The notes: generated by a model not told the origin, from the letters alone. DNA of 64,000 nucleotides from Chinchilla lanigera (GCF_000276665.1 NW_004955484.1:4117541-4181540), one strand, 5' to 3'; counted from the stretch's first letter, positions 13,430 to 27,794 are shown. Numbers and translations are program-made.

Positions 13430-13530
13430 TTGTTTTAAACAGTTCTGAGGATTGAACCCAAGGAATCACAAATGCTATGCAGAGCAGAGGAACAATGTGA
13501 ACTATATCCTCAGCACTTTTTTTATTTTTT
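13430..13530 (-). repeat. Diverged ID-like SINE fragment, reverse
   Basis: 'ttctgaggattgaacccaag ... atcctcagcactttttt' keeps the ends of a reversed ID arm with a worn centre. The flanking 13200-13430 and 13530-14000 hold no recognised feature. Confidence 0.5.
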
Positions 13531-13999
13531 TGGCCAAATACTAGAATTTCTTTTATGTGATATTTGCATAAGAAAAATTGTTACTGAAAACTGTAAGGCA
13601 TCATGCAATCACTGATAAGCTAGTTGCTAATTGTGCACTTAAGGTAGGTGGGCATGTAATCTAAAATTCGAAAACTAGTTCCAAAACACTACAAGAAAAC
13701 TTAACATGATCAGCATTTAAATATGCGTTATCTGTAGACTTTCATGCTGTTAAAATATGCCCCAAATGTACTTCTGGAGAGCCATTCTTCATACACGGTG
13801 CCAGGGGAAGTGTCAGCTTACAAACTGTAAAAATTATATGGGACTAGAAAGCTAACATTGTGATATTCAAACTTACTTGAATTAGTTTCAATTCTCAGAT
13901 TCAGTTGATGTAATATTAATAATCTAAAATATCTATTTTAAAGCCAACAAAAGGCTACTAAATTCCAACTATGCGTGGTGAGTGATCAACCTCGGAGTA

Positions 14000-14137
14000 G
14001 GCCTGCATGCTGAGACCTGGAGCAACTGCGGGTGGGTCGGTGTCATTCATTATATTGCAGTATCAACTTGCAATGTTCCTGGTCCAGCCTCCCCCAGCAG
14101 CTGGGATTACAAGTATGCACCATCACATTCAGCACTT
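14000..14137 (-). repeat. Diverged B1-like SINE, reverse
   Basis: 'cagctgggattacaagtatg' and 'caccatcacattcagc' are the reversed B1 head. The rest is strongly diverged. Confidence 0.6.
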
Positions 14138-14619
14138 AATAATCTCTTATTAAGTTTTTTCCTAAGTATCTATTCTTTTTTGCTTTTGTACATAGGATTT
14201 TCCCCTTTATGTCCTCTAATTTAAGTATTATATATATAAAGGCTATTGGCTTCTGCATGTGAATTTTATACACTGCCAGGGTACTGATACATTTGAATAG
14301 AGTTCTAGTTATACAACCATATTTACTTGACAGTGGAAAGAGTTTTTCTTCTTGTTTACCAGTTCTTAGCATCCTTATTTTTCTAGTGTAATCACACTGG
14401 CTAAAAACAAGTCTAGTACAATAAAAATATTAGTGGATTTAATGGGCTTGCTTGCCTCATTCCTGATCTTACTGGAAATGTCTTATGTCTGCAGTGTTTT
14501 CCTATTAAATAAGGGAAGAGATCTTTAAGAGGTGACAGGTAGGTAGATAGATGGTGCATAGACAGATAGATAGATAGATAGTCTGAAATTATTTTAAGAA
14601 TATTAATTTAAGAATAATT
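14138..14619. other. AT-rich DNA with a short (GATA)n
   Basis: No gene is recognised. A (GATA)n run occupies about 14559-14582, preceded by diverged units. Confidence 0.5.
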
Positions 14620-14636
14620 AAGAAATTATTGCTCAG

Positions 14637-14714
14637 GGCTGGGGATATAGCTCAGTGGCACAAGCGCCTGCCTGGCAAGCACAAGGTCCTGAGTTCAATT
14701 CCCAGTACAAAAAA
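14637..14714 (+). repeat. ID-type SINE with 17-bp target duplication
   Basis: Intact tRNA-Ala-like body from 'ggctggggatatagctcagt' to 'gttcaattcccagtac', then an A-tail. It is flanked by a perfect direct repeat, AAGAAATTATTGCTCAG, at 14620-14636 and 14715-14731. The perfect duplication shows target-primed insertion and a young age. Confidence 0.95.
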
Positions 14715-14731
14715 AAGAAATTATTGCTCAG

Positions 14732-15109
14732 TTCTAATTTTCTTTAATTTTTAAAAATCAAGAATAGGTATTAAATTAAAAACTTGATCTTTCAATATGG
14801 AATTATTAAAATATTTCCTAATATTGATCCAAAATTAAATCTCTGTAATATTCCACTTAGTCATGTATATTATTTTCTTCATGTGGTGTTGGATTCTGTT
14901 TGCTGATATTTTACTGGTACTTTGCATTGCTACCCATAATTTACACTGACTTTTAGTTTTCCTATTGTATTATTATCATCAGGCTTAGGTACCAAAGTTA
15001 TTTTTGACTCATAAAAGTTAGGAAATTTTCCTTTATTATTTTCTTTTTTTTTTCCCCATTTCATTGTTTTCAATCATCTAAATCATTGGAGCAATCTGGT
15101 CTGTGAAGG
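14732..15109. other. AT-rich DNA, nothing recognised
   Basis: Low-GC DNA without a recognisable gene, element or open frame of note. Confidence 0.4.
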
Positions 15110-15345
15110 TTTGGTAGAAATCCCCTATGAGAAGGTTAAAGTTGGAAAATATAAGATAGGTAATAAGAAACAGGGAAATAAATCTTTTACAAATGGGAAA
15201 GAGATCTAGAAATGGAGTGAAGGAAGGGGGAGGAGGAAAAAGGGAAGTAAAAAAATCTAAGGTGTGATATGTACATATTCAATTCCCCACCGTCAAGGCA
15301 ATCACTATGTACTGTAAACAGGTACTAATAAAAATTAATTTCTTT
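15110..15345 (+). repeat. Rodent L1 3' untranslated end
   Basis: It ends 'aggtgtgatatgtacatatt ... aggtactaataaaaatta', the same terminal pattern as at 29170-29395 and 29880-30235. The repeated 3' tail marks a lineage-specific L1 3' end on the + strand. Confidence 0.6.
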
Positions 15346-15507
15346 AATTACACAAGACATTAAAGGACAATCCTTTTAATGGCATGTATCTACAGACTCA
15401 AGGGTACAAGAAAATAGATTGGGCTTGTTTTTATATTCACCTCAACAAATGCTCTGTAATAACCACACTAGTATAATAAACCAACAAAGAATAAAAAAGA
15501 AAATGTC

Positions 15508-15618
15508 GGGGCTGGGGATTTAGCTCAGGGGCAAAAGCGCCTGCCTGGCAAGTGCAAGGTCGTGAGTTTGATTCCTGGTACCGGAAAAAAAAAAAAAAAA
15601 AAAAAAAAAGAACAACAA
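15508..15618 (+). repeat. ID-type SINE with target duplication
   Basis: Body 'ggggctggggatttagctca' to 'cctggtaccgg' and a long A-tail. It is flanked by AAAAAAGAAAATGTC at 15493-15507 and 15619-15633. A young insertion. Confidence 0.93.
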
Positions 15619-15649
15619 AAAAAAGAAAATGTCTAAGCTTGGTGCTTTA

Positions 15650-16199
15650 ATTTTTAAATAATGTTTAAAAATTTTTATCATAAAACATTTCAAGCCTAAG
15701 AAAAACAGTATAATGTACATATTCCAAAGAAAGAACAGTATAATGACCCTCTATGACTCATCACTTAGCTTCAACAATTACCAATCTATTACCAAACCTT
15801 TTTATAGTTTCTCTCATCCCTTGTGTGTTGCTATGTTGTTGTTTTATTTATTTTAGTTTTAATAATTTGGCTTAGTATCTGATTATTTTTAAACGGCTTC
15901 ACAGTAGTATAACAATGCAATAGAGTATTATTTGTCCCTGAAAATAATGAAGTGCTGATACACACCACCATCGGAATAAATCTTGAAAGCAACATGCTGA
16001 GTGAAAGGAGCCAGTTACAAAGACTGCATAGTGTATGATTTCACTTATATCCAGTGTTTGGAATGGGGAAACCTGTGGCAACAGGATGTGGATTTGTGGT
16101 TGCCAAGGGGTAGAGGGAGTATAATGAGGAATGACTGCTCATTGCAGAGGGGTTTCTTCTGGGGATGATGAAAGTATTTAAAAGTTGATTGTGGCAATG
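15650..16199 (+). repeat. Old L1 3' part, left piece
   Basis: From about 15890 the text follows the old L1 3' pattern ('cagtagtataacaatgcaat', 'catgctgagtgaaaggagcc', 'ggatttgtggttgccaaggg', 'aaagttgattgtggcaatg'). The sequence resumes at about 17100 with 'acactgtgaatatactaaga'. The earlier part, 15650-15880, may belong to the same element. Confidence 0.55.
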
Positions 16200-17099
16200 C
16201 TACTAATTGGCCTTTTGCTCAATTGGGTTCTTTTGCTCAATTCAGATGGAAACAGAAAAGGTGACTCAGCAAAGTGCGGCTCTGCTAACAGTCCTGATGT
16301 CACCAGATGACACCAGATAATCCCGGATGCCATCAGCTGACACAGCCAGCTACTGGTCACTGCCAATGCCGACCACCACCATCTGATACCAGCTTGTGGT
16401 GGACACCATAAGTCAGCTGTACTGGGTGCTGTGTCTCTGCCGCTGGTCTTCGTTGGCTGCTGGTCTCTGGAGCTCTTTGATGTTAACAGTTCTGAGTGCT
16501 TATTCATTCTGCCCATTCTGCTCAGGATAAAAATCCTAAGTAGGTTCACAGGACTTTTGGGGCCCACACTACCCAAGAAATAAATCATCACTGTTGAAGT
16601 TGAAGGAACGCCAAAGCAAGTTTACAGAATGCCAAAGCATGTTTTTGTTTTCATAGGGCCTGTGCTGCAGAACACAGGAAGGAGCCCTCCTAGACTACAT
16701 CCAGCAATGCCAGGAGGGCAGCTTGCAGCCCGTTTCAGTGAGGGTTTGGACTGAAGACAGGGAATCTCCTGGAAGGCTTGCTGTGAATGTTAGGTAAGCA
16801 ACTAAGGGGCCAAGATTCCTTCCTTCCTAATATTCCAGAGTGCCCACTCTGTTCTCAAAAATGCAACCATAGTGTCTGAAGTGCTGGGAGTAGGGGGAGG
16901 AGCATCACACTGCCAGCCTTTACTAAGTTTGGAGTGGAGAATGGTGGTTTGATAGCCAGGGAAGACATGGAAGCAAACTGTCTCAGTCCATGGGGGTGTA
17001 AGGTAGAGGAAAGGGAGCAAGGGGCGGGGCAGACGCAGCTGGCTAAGCTGCATCCCCCTCTAGTTGGCAAGGAAATATGAGACAGCCAGGCACCACTGT
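16200..17099. mobile_element. Unassigned ~0.9 kb insertion inside an L1
   Basis: This block separates two pieces of one L1 3' end (left piece ending about 16199, right piece from about 17100). It contains an AATAAA-type signal near 16579 ('aagaaataaatcatcactg') and no coding region. An LTR-type element is likely, but I found no clear TG...CA ends or target duplication. Confidence 0.4.
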
Positions 17100-17183
17100 A
17101 TCTCAGTGACATTTGTTACACTGTGAATATACTAAGACTACTGAATTGTACATGATAATGGATGAATTACATCTTCTGTTGGT
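17100..17183 (+). repeat. Old L1 3' part, right piece
   Basis: 'tgttacactgtgaatatact' and 'ctgaattgtacatgataatg' continue the L1 interrupted at about 16199. Confidence 0.5.
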
Positions 17184-17353
17184 CAGATTCCCATTGCTGG
17201 GACAAAATACCTGGCACATAACTCAATGAGAAAAGATTGATTTTGGCTTATGTTTTAGGAGCATTTAATCTGTGGTCGATTGGCTCCAAGGCAGAGACAC
17301 TGAGGCAGAAAGGTGGCCCACCTACAGCGTGAATGCCATAGGTTCGCCACCAT
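17184..17353 (-). repeat. MaLR-like LTR fragment, reverse
   Basis: 'attgctgggacaaaatacct' and 'gaaaagattgattttggctt' match the reversed LTR seen complete at 19520-19887. It is truncated by the next copy. Confidence 0.6.
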
Positions 17354-17766
17354 TGTCTCAGTCACTTTCTCATTGGTGAGACAAAATATGGGACATTCAC
17401 AACCTAAATGAGGAGAGATTTATTTTGGCTCCTGGTTCTTAGAGGATTCAGTTCAGAGTTGGCTGGCTCGAAGACCAGAGGGCATAGGGGAAGGGTCTGG
17501 CGGAGGAAAGCTGCTCACGTCATGGTGACCAGGAAGCAGAGAGAAAAGGGAGAATCAAGGGGGGAAATACACCCTTCCAGGCTGTGTCCCATTGTGACTT
17601 CTCTCTTCCCACCAGACCCCACCTCCTACAGTACATTTAGTTAGCTATGTACTCTTCAATGGATTAATCCACTGATGCTATAGCACCTAACTGACCCAAC
17701 CGCCTTTCAAAGGCCCAATCCCTGAACACATGAGCCTTTTAGAGGCCATTCTAGATCTAAACCACA
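17354..17766 (-). repeat. MaLR-like LTR, reverse
   Basis: A longer relative of the 19520-19887 LTR: 'gtctcagtcactttctcatt', 'gagagatttattttggctcc' and a right end near 'ctagatctaaaccaca'. Its ends are approximate and no clear target duplication was seen. Confidence 0.6.
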
Positions 17767-17859
17767 GCAACGTCAAAAGTGTAGAGCCTTAATGAGGGTG
17801 TTCAACAAACATGGTGTCCTCAAACAGGTTTATTTGGCAGGACAACTAACAGAAAGTAA

Positions 17860-18610
17860 AGTAGCAAAATCCTTCTCCTCAAAGAAAATAATCAAAATCT
17901 AAGACCTGGAAAAAAAAAAAACCAAAAAACTTAGAAAAACAAGAAAGATCTTGTAGAATTCACAGTCACATTCTCAACAATACACAGGAGCTGTCCTTCC
18001 TGGCACAGGAGGGTAAAAGAGTTCTTGCCACACAGAAGCCAGGAATTTCTAACTCAGAGCACATTTTAAGACAAACATAGCAAGAGAGAGAGAGACAGAG
18101 AGACAAACTCAACAACTGCTGCCCCTCAAAGCAGCTCTGAGCAGCAGGAATCATCAGAGGCTTCTTGAAGATGCCCTCCACCACCACAAGAGTTCTAGCC
18201 AAGCCCTGGAGCAGGGGCGTCTCCCCTAGGACCACCACCCAACCTCTCCCTCTTCCCCCTCAAGACTGGCAGACCCAACACCACGTGAGGCCTCCAGGGC
18301 AGCCAACACCTCCTATGTGTTACAGCAATGGGCTCACCAACAGCGCAAGAAGTCCTTCTCTTCTAAATAGCTGGATGCCATAGGCTACCTGTCATTTCCC
18401 TGATTTCTGTGATCACCCCAAGACCAAGATGACCACACCCATCAGGGAGACAGTACTCTGACTAGGAAGATGGCCTATGCTTTCCCCCCTTGCTCCCACT
18501 TGCCACTCCACTTAAGCCTTCTTGAGAAAATGCCATCTGTGCTTCCCTAAATAAGAACTTTCATTCACCCAGGAGGGTATACACAGATCACAATCTGAGG
18601 TTTGGGATTC
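17860..18610 (+). repeat. Unassigned dispersed repeat, copy B
   Basis: Diverged partner of 2540-3235, same strand and same order of landmarks. It has gained a short (GA)n-type run near 18082-18105 and has small gaps relative to copy A. No frame is preserved between the copies. Confidence 0.55.
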
Positions 18611-18797
18611 ATAACAGCTCTTTTCATCAGTATAAAGACTACCGTACGTGCATTGTTTCAAGTTTTCAAATCCCATTATTTGAAGCACTATTCCTTATGT
18701 TTTTATCTACTGGTTACTGTAAGAGGTAAATTTTTCCATCTTATTAATTTTTCTTTATGTATTTTGAGGCCACGCTGGTAAATGCATTAAAAACAAT

Positions 18798-18864
18798 TTT
18801 TTTTCAGTGCTGAGGATCAAACTCACACCTCAGATGTGCTAGGTGAGTGGTCCACCCCAGCCCG
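18798..18864 (-). repeat. ID-like SINE fragment, reverse
   Basis: 'tttttttcagtgctgaggat' to 'gtggtccaccccagcccgg' is a reversed ID arm. Confidence 0.7.
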
Positions 18865-19414
18865 GAATTCTTGTATCTTCCAGGTGAACTGAGCATGAAT
18901 TAAATTTATCAAGTATTCACCTTTATCTCAAATATTGTTTTATAGTATATACTGTCTAATATAATACATACTTCATCAGCTTTATTGTAGACATGAAGTA
19001 TCTTTTTCTGTGCTTTATTGTCAGCCTTTCTATACCCGTATGTTTTAATGTTTCTTTTAAACACATATAGCTGATTTTAATCTAGTCATATAATCTGTAG
19101 AAATTAATAGGAATATTTAATTCTTTTACATTTAATTACTGACATATGAATTTATATCTAACATTTTTAGTAAGCTTTTTTGTACTGCCTGTTCTTTGAT
19201 TTTCTTTCTTCTCTTATTTTGTATTGATTTATTAATACTATATAGCATACTTTCCCTCTGTTGGTTTAGAAGCTGTAAACTTGCTTAATATTGTTTTAGT
19301 AATTAACCCAGAGACTACAGTGCTGCTTCTAGACTTCTGCTACTATTAATTGGGACTTTTGCTGTCTCTACAAAAAGTTTAGAATTCCTTTACTCTGTCA
19401 CTGAAAATTATCCT
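18865..19414. other. AT-rich DNA, nothing recognised
   Basis: Low-GC DNA with no coding frame or identified element. Confidence 0.4.
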
Positions 19415-19918
19415 TTCAGCCATGTGTGGTGGCAACATTTGTAATCTCAGCGCTCAGAAGCCTGAAGTAGATCACTTCAGGCCTTCAGCCTGAAGACCAG
19501 CCTGAACTACATAGAGACCTGTCTTGGTTACTTTTCTCTTATTGCTGAGACAAAATACCCAATGCCCCAAATTAAAGAAGGACAGGTTTATTTAGCTCAC
19601 AGGTTGTGGAAGTTTCAGTCCATACTCAGCTGGTTCCATGGCGGGGTGGCACATAGCCAAGGGCAACAGTTCATGGCAGCAGAAGACAGCAAAGCAACAA
19701 GAGCAAAAGGGAGGAGCAGCAAGCCTCTTTCCCTCCCTTACATTGTATAGAGGCTGCCCGCCCCAGGGCAGGTGTAGCTCTCACACCCATAATCCTAGCA
19801 TTGGATCATGGATCAGTCATAAACTCTAGAAGCCCGCACCATGATTGCATGATGTTTTGGGGGGACATCCAGACACAAACCATAACAAGACCCTATCTCA
19901 AAAACAACAGTAACAAAA
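19415..19918 (+). repeat. B1-like SINE split by an LTR
   Basis: The left piece (19415-19519, 'gccatgtgtggtggcaacat ... aactacatagagacc') and the right piece (19888-19918, 'agaccctatctcaaaaac') make one B1 element once the intervening LTR is removed. Confidence 0.8.
19520..19887 (-). mobile_element. Solo LTR, MaLR/ERVL type
   Basis: A 368-bp unit with the TG...CA ends of an LTR, flanked by the 5-bp direct repeat AGACC at 19515-19519 and 19888-19892. It sits inside a B1 SINE. Its reverse complement matches the LTR near 59395-59748. The body resembles the reversed MST/ORR1-type MaLR LTRs. These ends and the 5-bp duplication argue for an LTR rather than a DNA transposon. Confidence 0.85.
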
Positions 19919-19934
19919 AAGTTTGAAAATGATT

Positions 19935-20640
19935 ATCCTTCCAACTTATATGCCTTCATTTTCAATTTCACTTCTCCTGGACATATACCTAGGAGTGGAA
20001 GTGCTGGTTCACGTAGTAAAACTATGCTTAGCATTTTAAAGACTGCCAACCTGTTTTTCAAAGTGGCCACCTCGTTTTAGAATGCCACTTGAAATGCTTG
20101 AGGATCCCAATTCCTCCACATCCTAACACACTGCTCCTGTCCTTTTTATTCTAGCCATGTTAGCAGATACTAAGTGGTATTTCCCTGTGGAGCTGATTTG
20201 CATTTCCCTAATAACAAAGGGTGTTTAACATCTTATCTTTTCATGTGCTTATTGGTCATTTGTATATCTTTGGACAAATGCCTGTTCATTAAAATTCTTT
20301 TCCTTTTTAAAAATTGGGTTGTATTTTTACTGTCAAGTTGTAAGAGTCCTTTATATATTGCAGCTACTAGTCTCTTAGCAGAAATATGACCTGCAAATAT
20401 TTTTTTTCTTGTTTCTACAGGTTATCTTTTCACTTTCTGGTGGTGGTCTTGAAAGCATATTTTTTTATTTTCATGAAACTTGATTTATTCTTGAAGAAAT
20501 AAATATTTTAGATGGAGTTGAAACCCTCTTTCTATCCCTTTACGATCCAATGTTTCTCCCTTCCTTCACAGATTGCCATCGTTGTGTATACATCTTTATA
20601 ATCCCCGAGATTTTTTAAAAATTGTTTACAACAGATAAAA
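19935..20640 (-). repeat. Old L1 fragment, reverse
   Basis: Reversed old-L1 text: 'tggacatatacctaggagtg', 'cttattggtcatttgtatat', 'tagtctcttagcagaaatat'. It was probably once coding (ORF2 and 3' region) but no open frame survives. Confidence 0.65.
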
Positions 20641-20804
20641 AAATTTAGCATCTAAACATTCTAAATGGCATTAAGTATGTTCAGTATGGCCCAGTCATGA
20701 CCACCAGAGTACGCTAAATAGAACCATAAGTATTCTGTCACAGTGGCTTTGTTACTTCAAAGAAATGGATATATATCCGGCTGTTTTGATTTCTGTTTTG
20801 CTAT

Positions 20805-20810
20805 TTTAAT
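20805..20810 (-). terminator. Candidate polyadenylation signal of TLE7
   Basis: ATTAAA on the minus strand, about 220 bp past the TLE7 stop codon. No closer canonical signal was seen, so this is the likely transcript end. Confidence 0.5.
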
Positions 20811-21025
20811 AATTACAAAGGTCATATCTCAGAGTTTCCCAGAAATAGTGGTAGAAAAAAATAACAAAAGCCCTAAGTCATAAAATAAAAACCTAGAGGG
20901 CAGGTACGGGTGACCAACTCCTGGGGCAGGGGCCCAAGAGGTGGCAGGTATTGAAGGTGTACAGCACGTTAAGGTCACACTGGTCTTCTCTGGGTCTTCA
21001 CTGGCAGGACCATGCCAGGTGCCCT

Positions 21026-24124
<3,099 letters not shown>

Positions 24125-24353
24125 ATCCTTGGTCAGTGAAATGCTGAGCCAGCTGCTCTGAGGACCTGAGAAAGAGACCAGCCGAACAGACCCTGGGTTC
24201 CCAGTTTGTCCCGATCCCCTGTAGCATGAATGAGAGCACAGGCAGAAATGCGTATGTGCTATATGGTGTCTGTCTAGAAGGCTCTAAGAATGCCTCTTTT
24301 TGTATGAGGCCTTAAAAGACTAGTTGACAACTGACTTTTAAAATGTTAGCAGC
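24125..24353. other. Region upstream of the TLE7 start codon
   Basis: It would hold TLE7 5' untranslated sequence and perhaps the promoter. I see no CpG island, TATA box or clear donor that would define a non-coding first exon, so the transcription start is unknown. Confidence 0.3.
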
Positions 24354-24577
24354 AGCTAGGCATGGCAGTGCAGACCCACAATCCCAGTACTTGGGAGGCT
24401 GAGACAGGAGGATCACTGCAAGTTCGATGGCAACCTGAGCTACATAGTGAATTCAAGGCCAGCCTAGACTACATAGCAAGACCCTGCCTGAAACAAACAA
24501 GCAAGCAAACAAAGCCTGGGGATATATCTCAGTGCAAAAGGCCATATGTTCAAGCCCCAGTATCACAAAAGAAAAAC
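24354..24577 (+). repeat. B1/ID dimeric SINE
   Basis: B1 half with the internal quasi-duplication ('gctacatagtgaattcaagg' / 'agactacatagcaagaccct'), a CAAA-rich linker and an ID arm ending 'ccccagtatcacaaaag'. Confidence 0.85.
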
Positions 24578-25369
24578 GTCGGTGGGGCCAGAGTTAAAGT
24601 AAAGGATTCGCGCAGGCATCTTGAGACTGAGGATAAAGTATGTTTTCCTTTCAGACACGTGGATGGCATTTCAGGTCATAAAATCAAACTTTCCCTTAAT
24701 CTGGACATACATGTTTGAAACAAGAGCTCATCCAGAGGTAACTAAAACCTGAAGCTACAGGAAACTCTGGGACACAGCCTTGGCCTTGGGGTCTCACCCC
24801 CTAGAGGGGACAATGTAGAAGAGCTCAGGGTTGGGCACACATAAGACTTTCTACTTGGTGGGACAAAGGTGTACACACGGACGAGGAGGTTGGCTTGGGG
24901 TGACTAACATTTCCTACCCTCTGGGATAATTCTGAGAACTGAACGGAATCATGGGCATAGAATATTCAGTATTGTATGAGTCCAGTGGCAAACAGTGTGC
25001 TTCTTTGTGGGCTCTGCTGGGGACCAGCGCTCTGAGAATGTAAGGCAGACTTCCTTCAGGAAGATTCCATCACGGCATGCCCAATAGGTCGTCCAGAAAA
25101 ACCCTGGTGACACCCAGGGTTCTATTAGCAGAGTATGTAAGGCACTTCCAAGCACGGTGGGCATGCAGAGGGAAGTCTCATTAGGAACACCAGCTTGATG
25201 GTTAGGCTCAGTCCCACCAAAGGACCAGCAGGCACCAAGCAAAGCCTAGGCTGCTCGCCCTCGGGAGGGTGTACTGCTCTCCTATGTGTTTGACCTTGAA
25301 CTGGATGTTTCACACAGCTGATCTCATTCTATCCTCAGAACTCTGTGGGTACACACTTTATTGGCTGTT
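24578..25369. other. No recognised gene
   Basis: Unique-looking DNA. 25290-25345 ('gctgatctcattctatcctc') may be a short reversed MIR piece. Nothing else is recognised. Confidence 0.3.
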
Positions 25370-25440
25370 TTTGTTTTGTGGTGCTGGGAATCAAACCCAG
25401 GGTCTTGGGCATGCCAGGTAAGTGATCTATCACTGCAGCT
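25370..25440 (-). repeat. ID-like SINE fragment, reverse
   Basis: 'gtggtgctgggaatcaaacc' and 'gggcatgccaggtaagtgat' are the reversed ID arm. Confidence 0.75.
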
Positions 25441-25493
25441 ATACACTAAACCTATATGGGCCACATTTTATAGACTTTTAAAACTGGATCTAT

Positions 25494-25659
25494 AAGGCTG
25501 GGTGTGGTGGCACATGCCCATAATCCCAGCACTTGGGAGGCTGAGGCAGGAGGATGGTTGTGAGTTTGAGACCAGCATGGGCTACAAAGTGAGCTCAAAG
25601 CCAGCCTGAGCTATATAGCAAAACCCTGTCTTAAAAAGACCAGAAAAAAAAAAAAAAAG
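25494..25659 (+). repeat. B1 SINE with internal duplication
   Basis: Full B1 head 'ggctgggtgtggtggcacat', duplicated centre and a run of 15 A. It lies directly before a second dimer. Confidence 0.88.
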
Positions 25660-25663
25660 GAGC

Positions 25664-25882
25664 TATAGCTAGGCATGGTGGTGCACATCTGTAATACCAC
25701 CATTCCAGGAGGCTGAGGCAGGAGGATCACAAGTTCAAGTCCAGCCTGAGGATCATAAGTTCAAGTCTACCCTTGCTGAGCGGCTCAGCAAGACTCACTC
25801 TTAAAATAAAAGGGCATGGCGGGGAGGGGAGCTCAATGTGAAGGCCCTGGGTTCAACCCCAGAGGTAAAAAAAAAAAAAAAA
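25664..25882 (+). repeat. B1/ID dimeric SINE
   Basis: B1 head 'gctaggcatggtggtgcaca', an internal repeat of 'atcacaagttcaagt/atcataagttcaagt', then an ID arm 'gaaggccctgggttcaaccc' and A-tail. Confidence 0.85.
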
Positions 25883-26044
25883 CCAAACAAACAATAACAA
25901 CAAACTGGAACTCAGAGCCAGTAAGTATCAAGTCTAGGATAAAACAGCTAAAAATCACGGAGAAGCCACTCACACTCTGCCTTGCCTGGCTCCTCCTCCT
26001 TAGAAGAAGGAAATCACTATCCGCCACAGTTACCAATGCAGTGA

Positions 26045-26520
26045 CCTTTTGATCTGTAATTCCATTTCAAGGAATTTGCCCTATAGGTGCAATTGGACAA
26101 ATGCAAAATAACGTATGTACAAACTACAGCGTGATAGCATTGTTTGTGACAGCAAATGACCAGAAAGAACCCTAACAGCCATTGGAGGGATCAGCAACAG
26201 CACATCCATGGAGGGAATACTACATAGCTGTTGAAAGTAACAAAGACATGCACTGACATGCAAGATCACAAGGTACATTAATAAGTAGGGGGAAATGCAA
26301 ATTTCATCACAATATGCAAAAATATACAACTTTTGCGTAAAAGAAACATGGAAATTAGAACTTATTTTCATTCACGTTTGTAAATGCAAAAGGAATTAGG
26401 AAGAGCAGTTATTTCGGGGCGATGGAAACCGGCAAATAGGAAAGAGTAACGGGAGGGAGACTGGTCACTACACCTTGGTACGGGGTTTGTGCATTCGTGG
26501 GTATTTCAACCTAAGTTAAA
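26045..26520 (+). repeat. Old L1 3' region
   Basis: Typical old-L1 order: 'aattccatttcaaggaattt', 'agcaaatgaccagaaagaac', 'acatccatggagggaatact', then 'atgcaaaaggaattaggaag'. No open frame survives. Confidence 0.6.
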
Positions 26521-27199
26521 AATTGTTGGTCCTGAAACCTCTTTCTTGGTCAACTGATCTTTCAGTTTCCTCCAAATGACAATCTTCATGATGTCGGTTG
26601 TTTAAGGAACTGAACAGGCTCTTCCTGAAATCGAGCGGGCCTCCATTATCTGGAAGGGTGGAGGCACAGGAGCACAGGCACTTGCAGCTTAGGGTGATGG
26701 ACCCCGGACAAGCGATGGATCCACTGCCCAGGCTCCCTTTGAGAAACTGGAGAAAGCGTAAAGGCAGTGAAGAGCTATCTAGCTCCAACTTCAGAATTTC
26801 ACTCTAATAAGACAAGGTTTTCTAGAAAGATAGAAAAATCAGTATCACCAATTCCCTTCTCTCTTCTGCAGTTGAGAATTCAGAGACTCCTCCCCTTACC
26901 AGACTATCTCTCTATCTTAAGAATCAACCCAAAATGCTGGGGCTCACCTGGCCAGGAAGACAAGCACCCAGAAACTCCCCAAAGCAGGAATCTCACCCCT
27001 TGAAGCAGAAGGTCAAATTCTACAGGCCGGAAGTCAGCAGAGTGAAGACTCAGCCAGGCCTAGGGATTCCTCCCCGATCCTGGGTCCTCCTGCCATTTAT
27101 AAATATCAAAACCTACATCAGGTGTTGGGCCCATAGAAGACTGGTATCACCAAGGTGTGATCACAACTATGCTGAGCTTCTACTGGACCAACATTTCCA
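26521..27199. other. No recognised gene
   Basis: Open frames on both strands are short and overlap. No recognisable family or repeat was found. Confidence 0.3.
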
Positions 27200-27207
27200 T
27201 TAATTTT

Positions 27208-27314
27208 GTTTTTTTTTTTTTGGTTTTGGTTTTTCTCCAGTACCGGGAACCAAACTCACGACCTTGCGCTTGCCAGGCAGGCACTTTTGCCGCTGAGCTA
27301 AATCCCCAGCCCCT
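27208..27314 (-). repeat. ID-type SINE, reverse, with short target duplication
   Basis: T-run, 'ctccagtaccgggaaccaaa' and 'gagctaaatccccagcccc'. It is flanked by TTAATTTTG on both sides. Confidence 0.9.
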
Positions 27315-27794
27315 TAATTTTGAGTCTTTAGGTGGGAAGCAAGGCAGGGCCAAGTAAGTTCATGGCAGGGGGCAAGAGCAACCAAGGAACTAGGGAGATT
27401 GGCTTCCTGCTGCTCTACAAAAGCCAGTGTTTGGGCAAAAATAAGCTCAGAGTCTCAGGTCATCTCCACGTGAATCCCCTTTGCTCCTGAAGGCTAAACT
27501 TGGGCTGAAGCCAATAATGTGTGATGGGGGTGGGGCCAGCACTCATCTTTTCTTCCCCCTCTCTGTCCTGAACATGCTTGGCTCTGTGCCTGTCATCCTT
27601 TGCCAAGATCTTTGAAAATGAGGACCAGAAAGCCATGTATCCCTGTAGCTGTATCACCTGGTGGCTCTTCAAATGAGCACACATCCAAATCCCCGAGAGC
27701 ACTTGTTCAAACCAAGTACTGAGCCCACTTCCATCGTTCTGGCTCAGGAAGTCTGCAGTTGCCTCAAGATGTTTTATTTTTAACAAACTGCATA

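Noticed and set aside
14637..14714. tRNA-like sequence with A and B boxes
   Set aside because: It is an ID SINE derived from tRNA-Ala, with an A-tail and target duplication, not a working tRNA gene. The same applies to the other ID copies.
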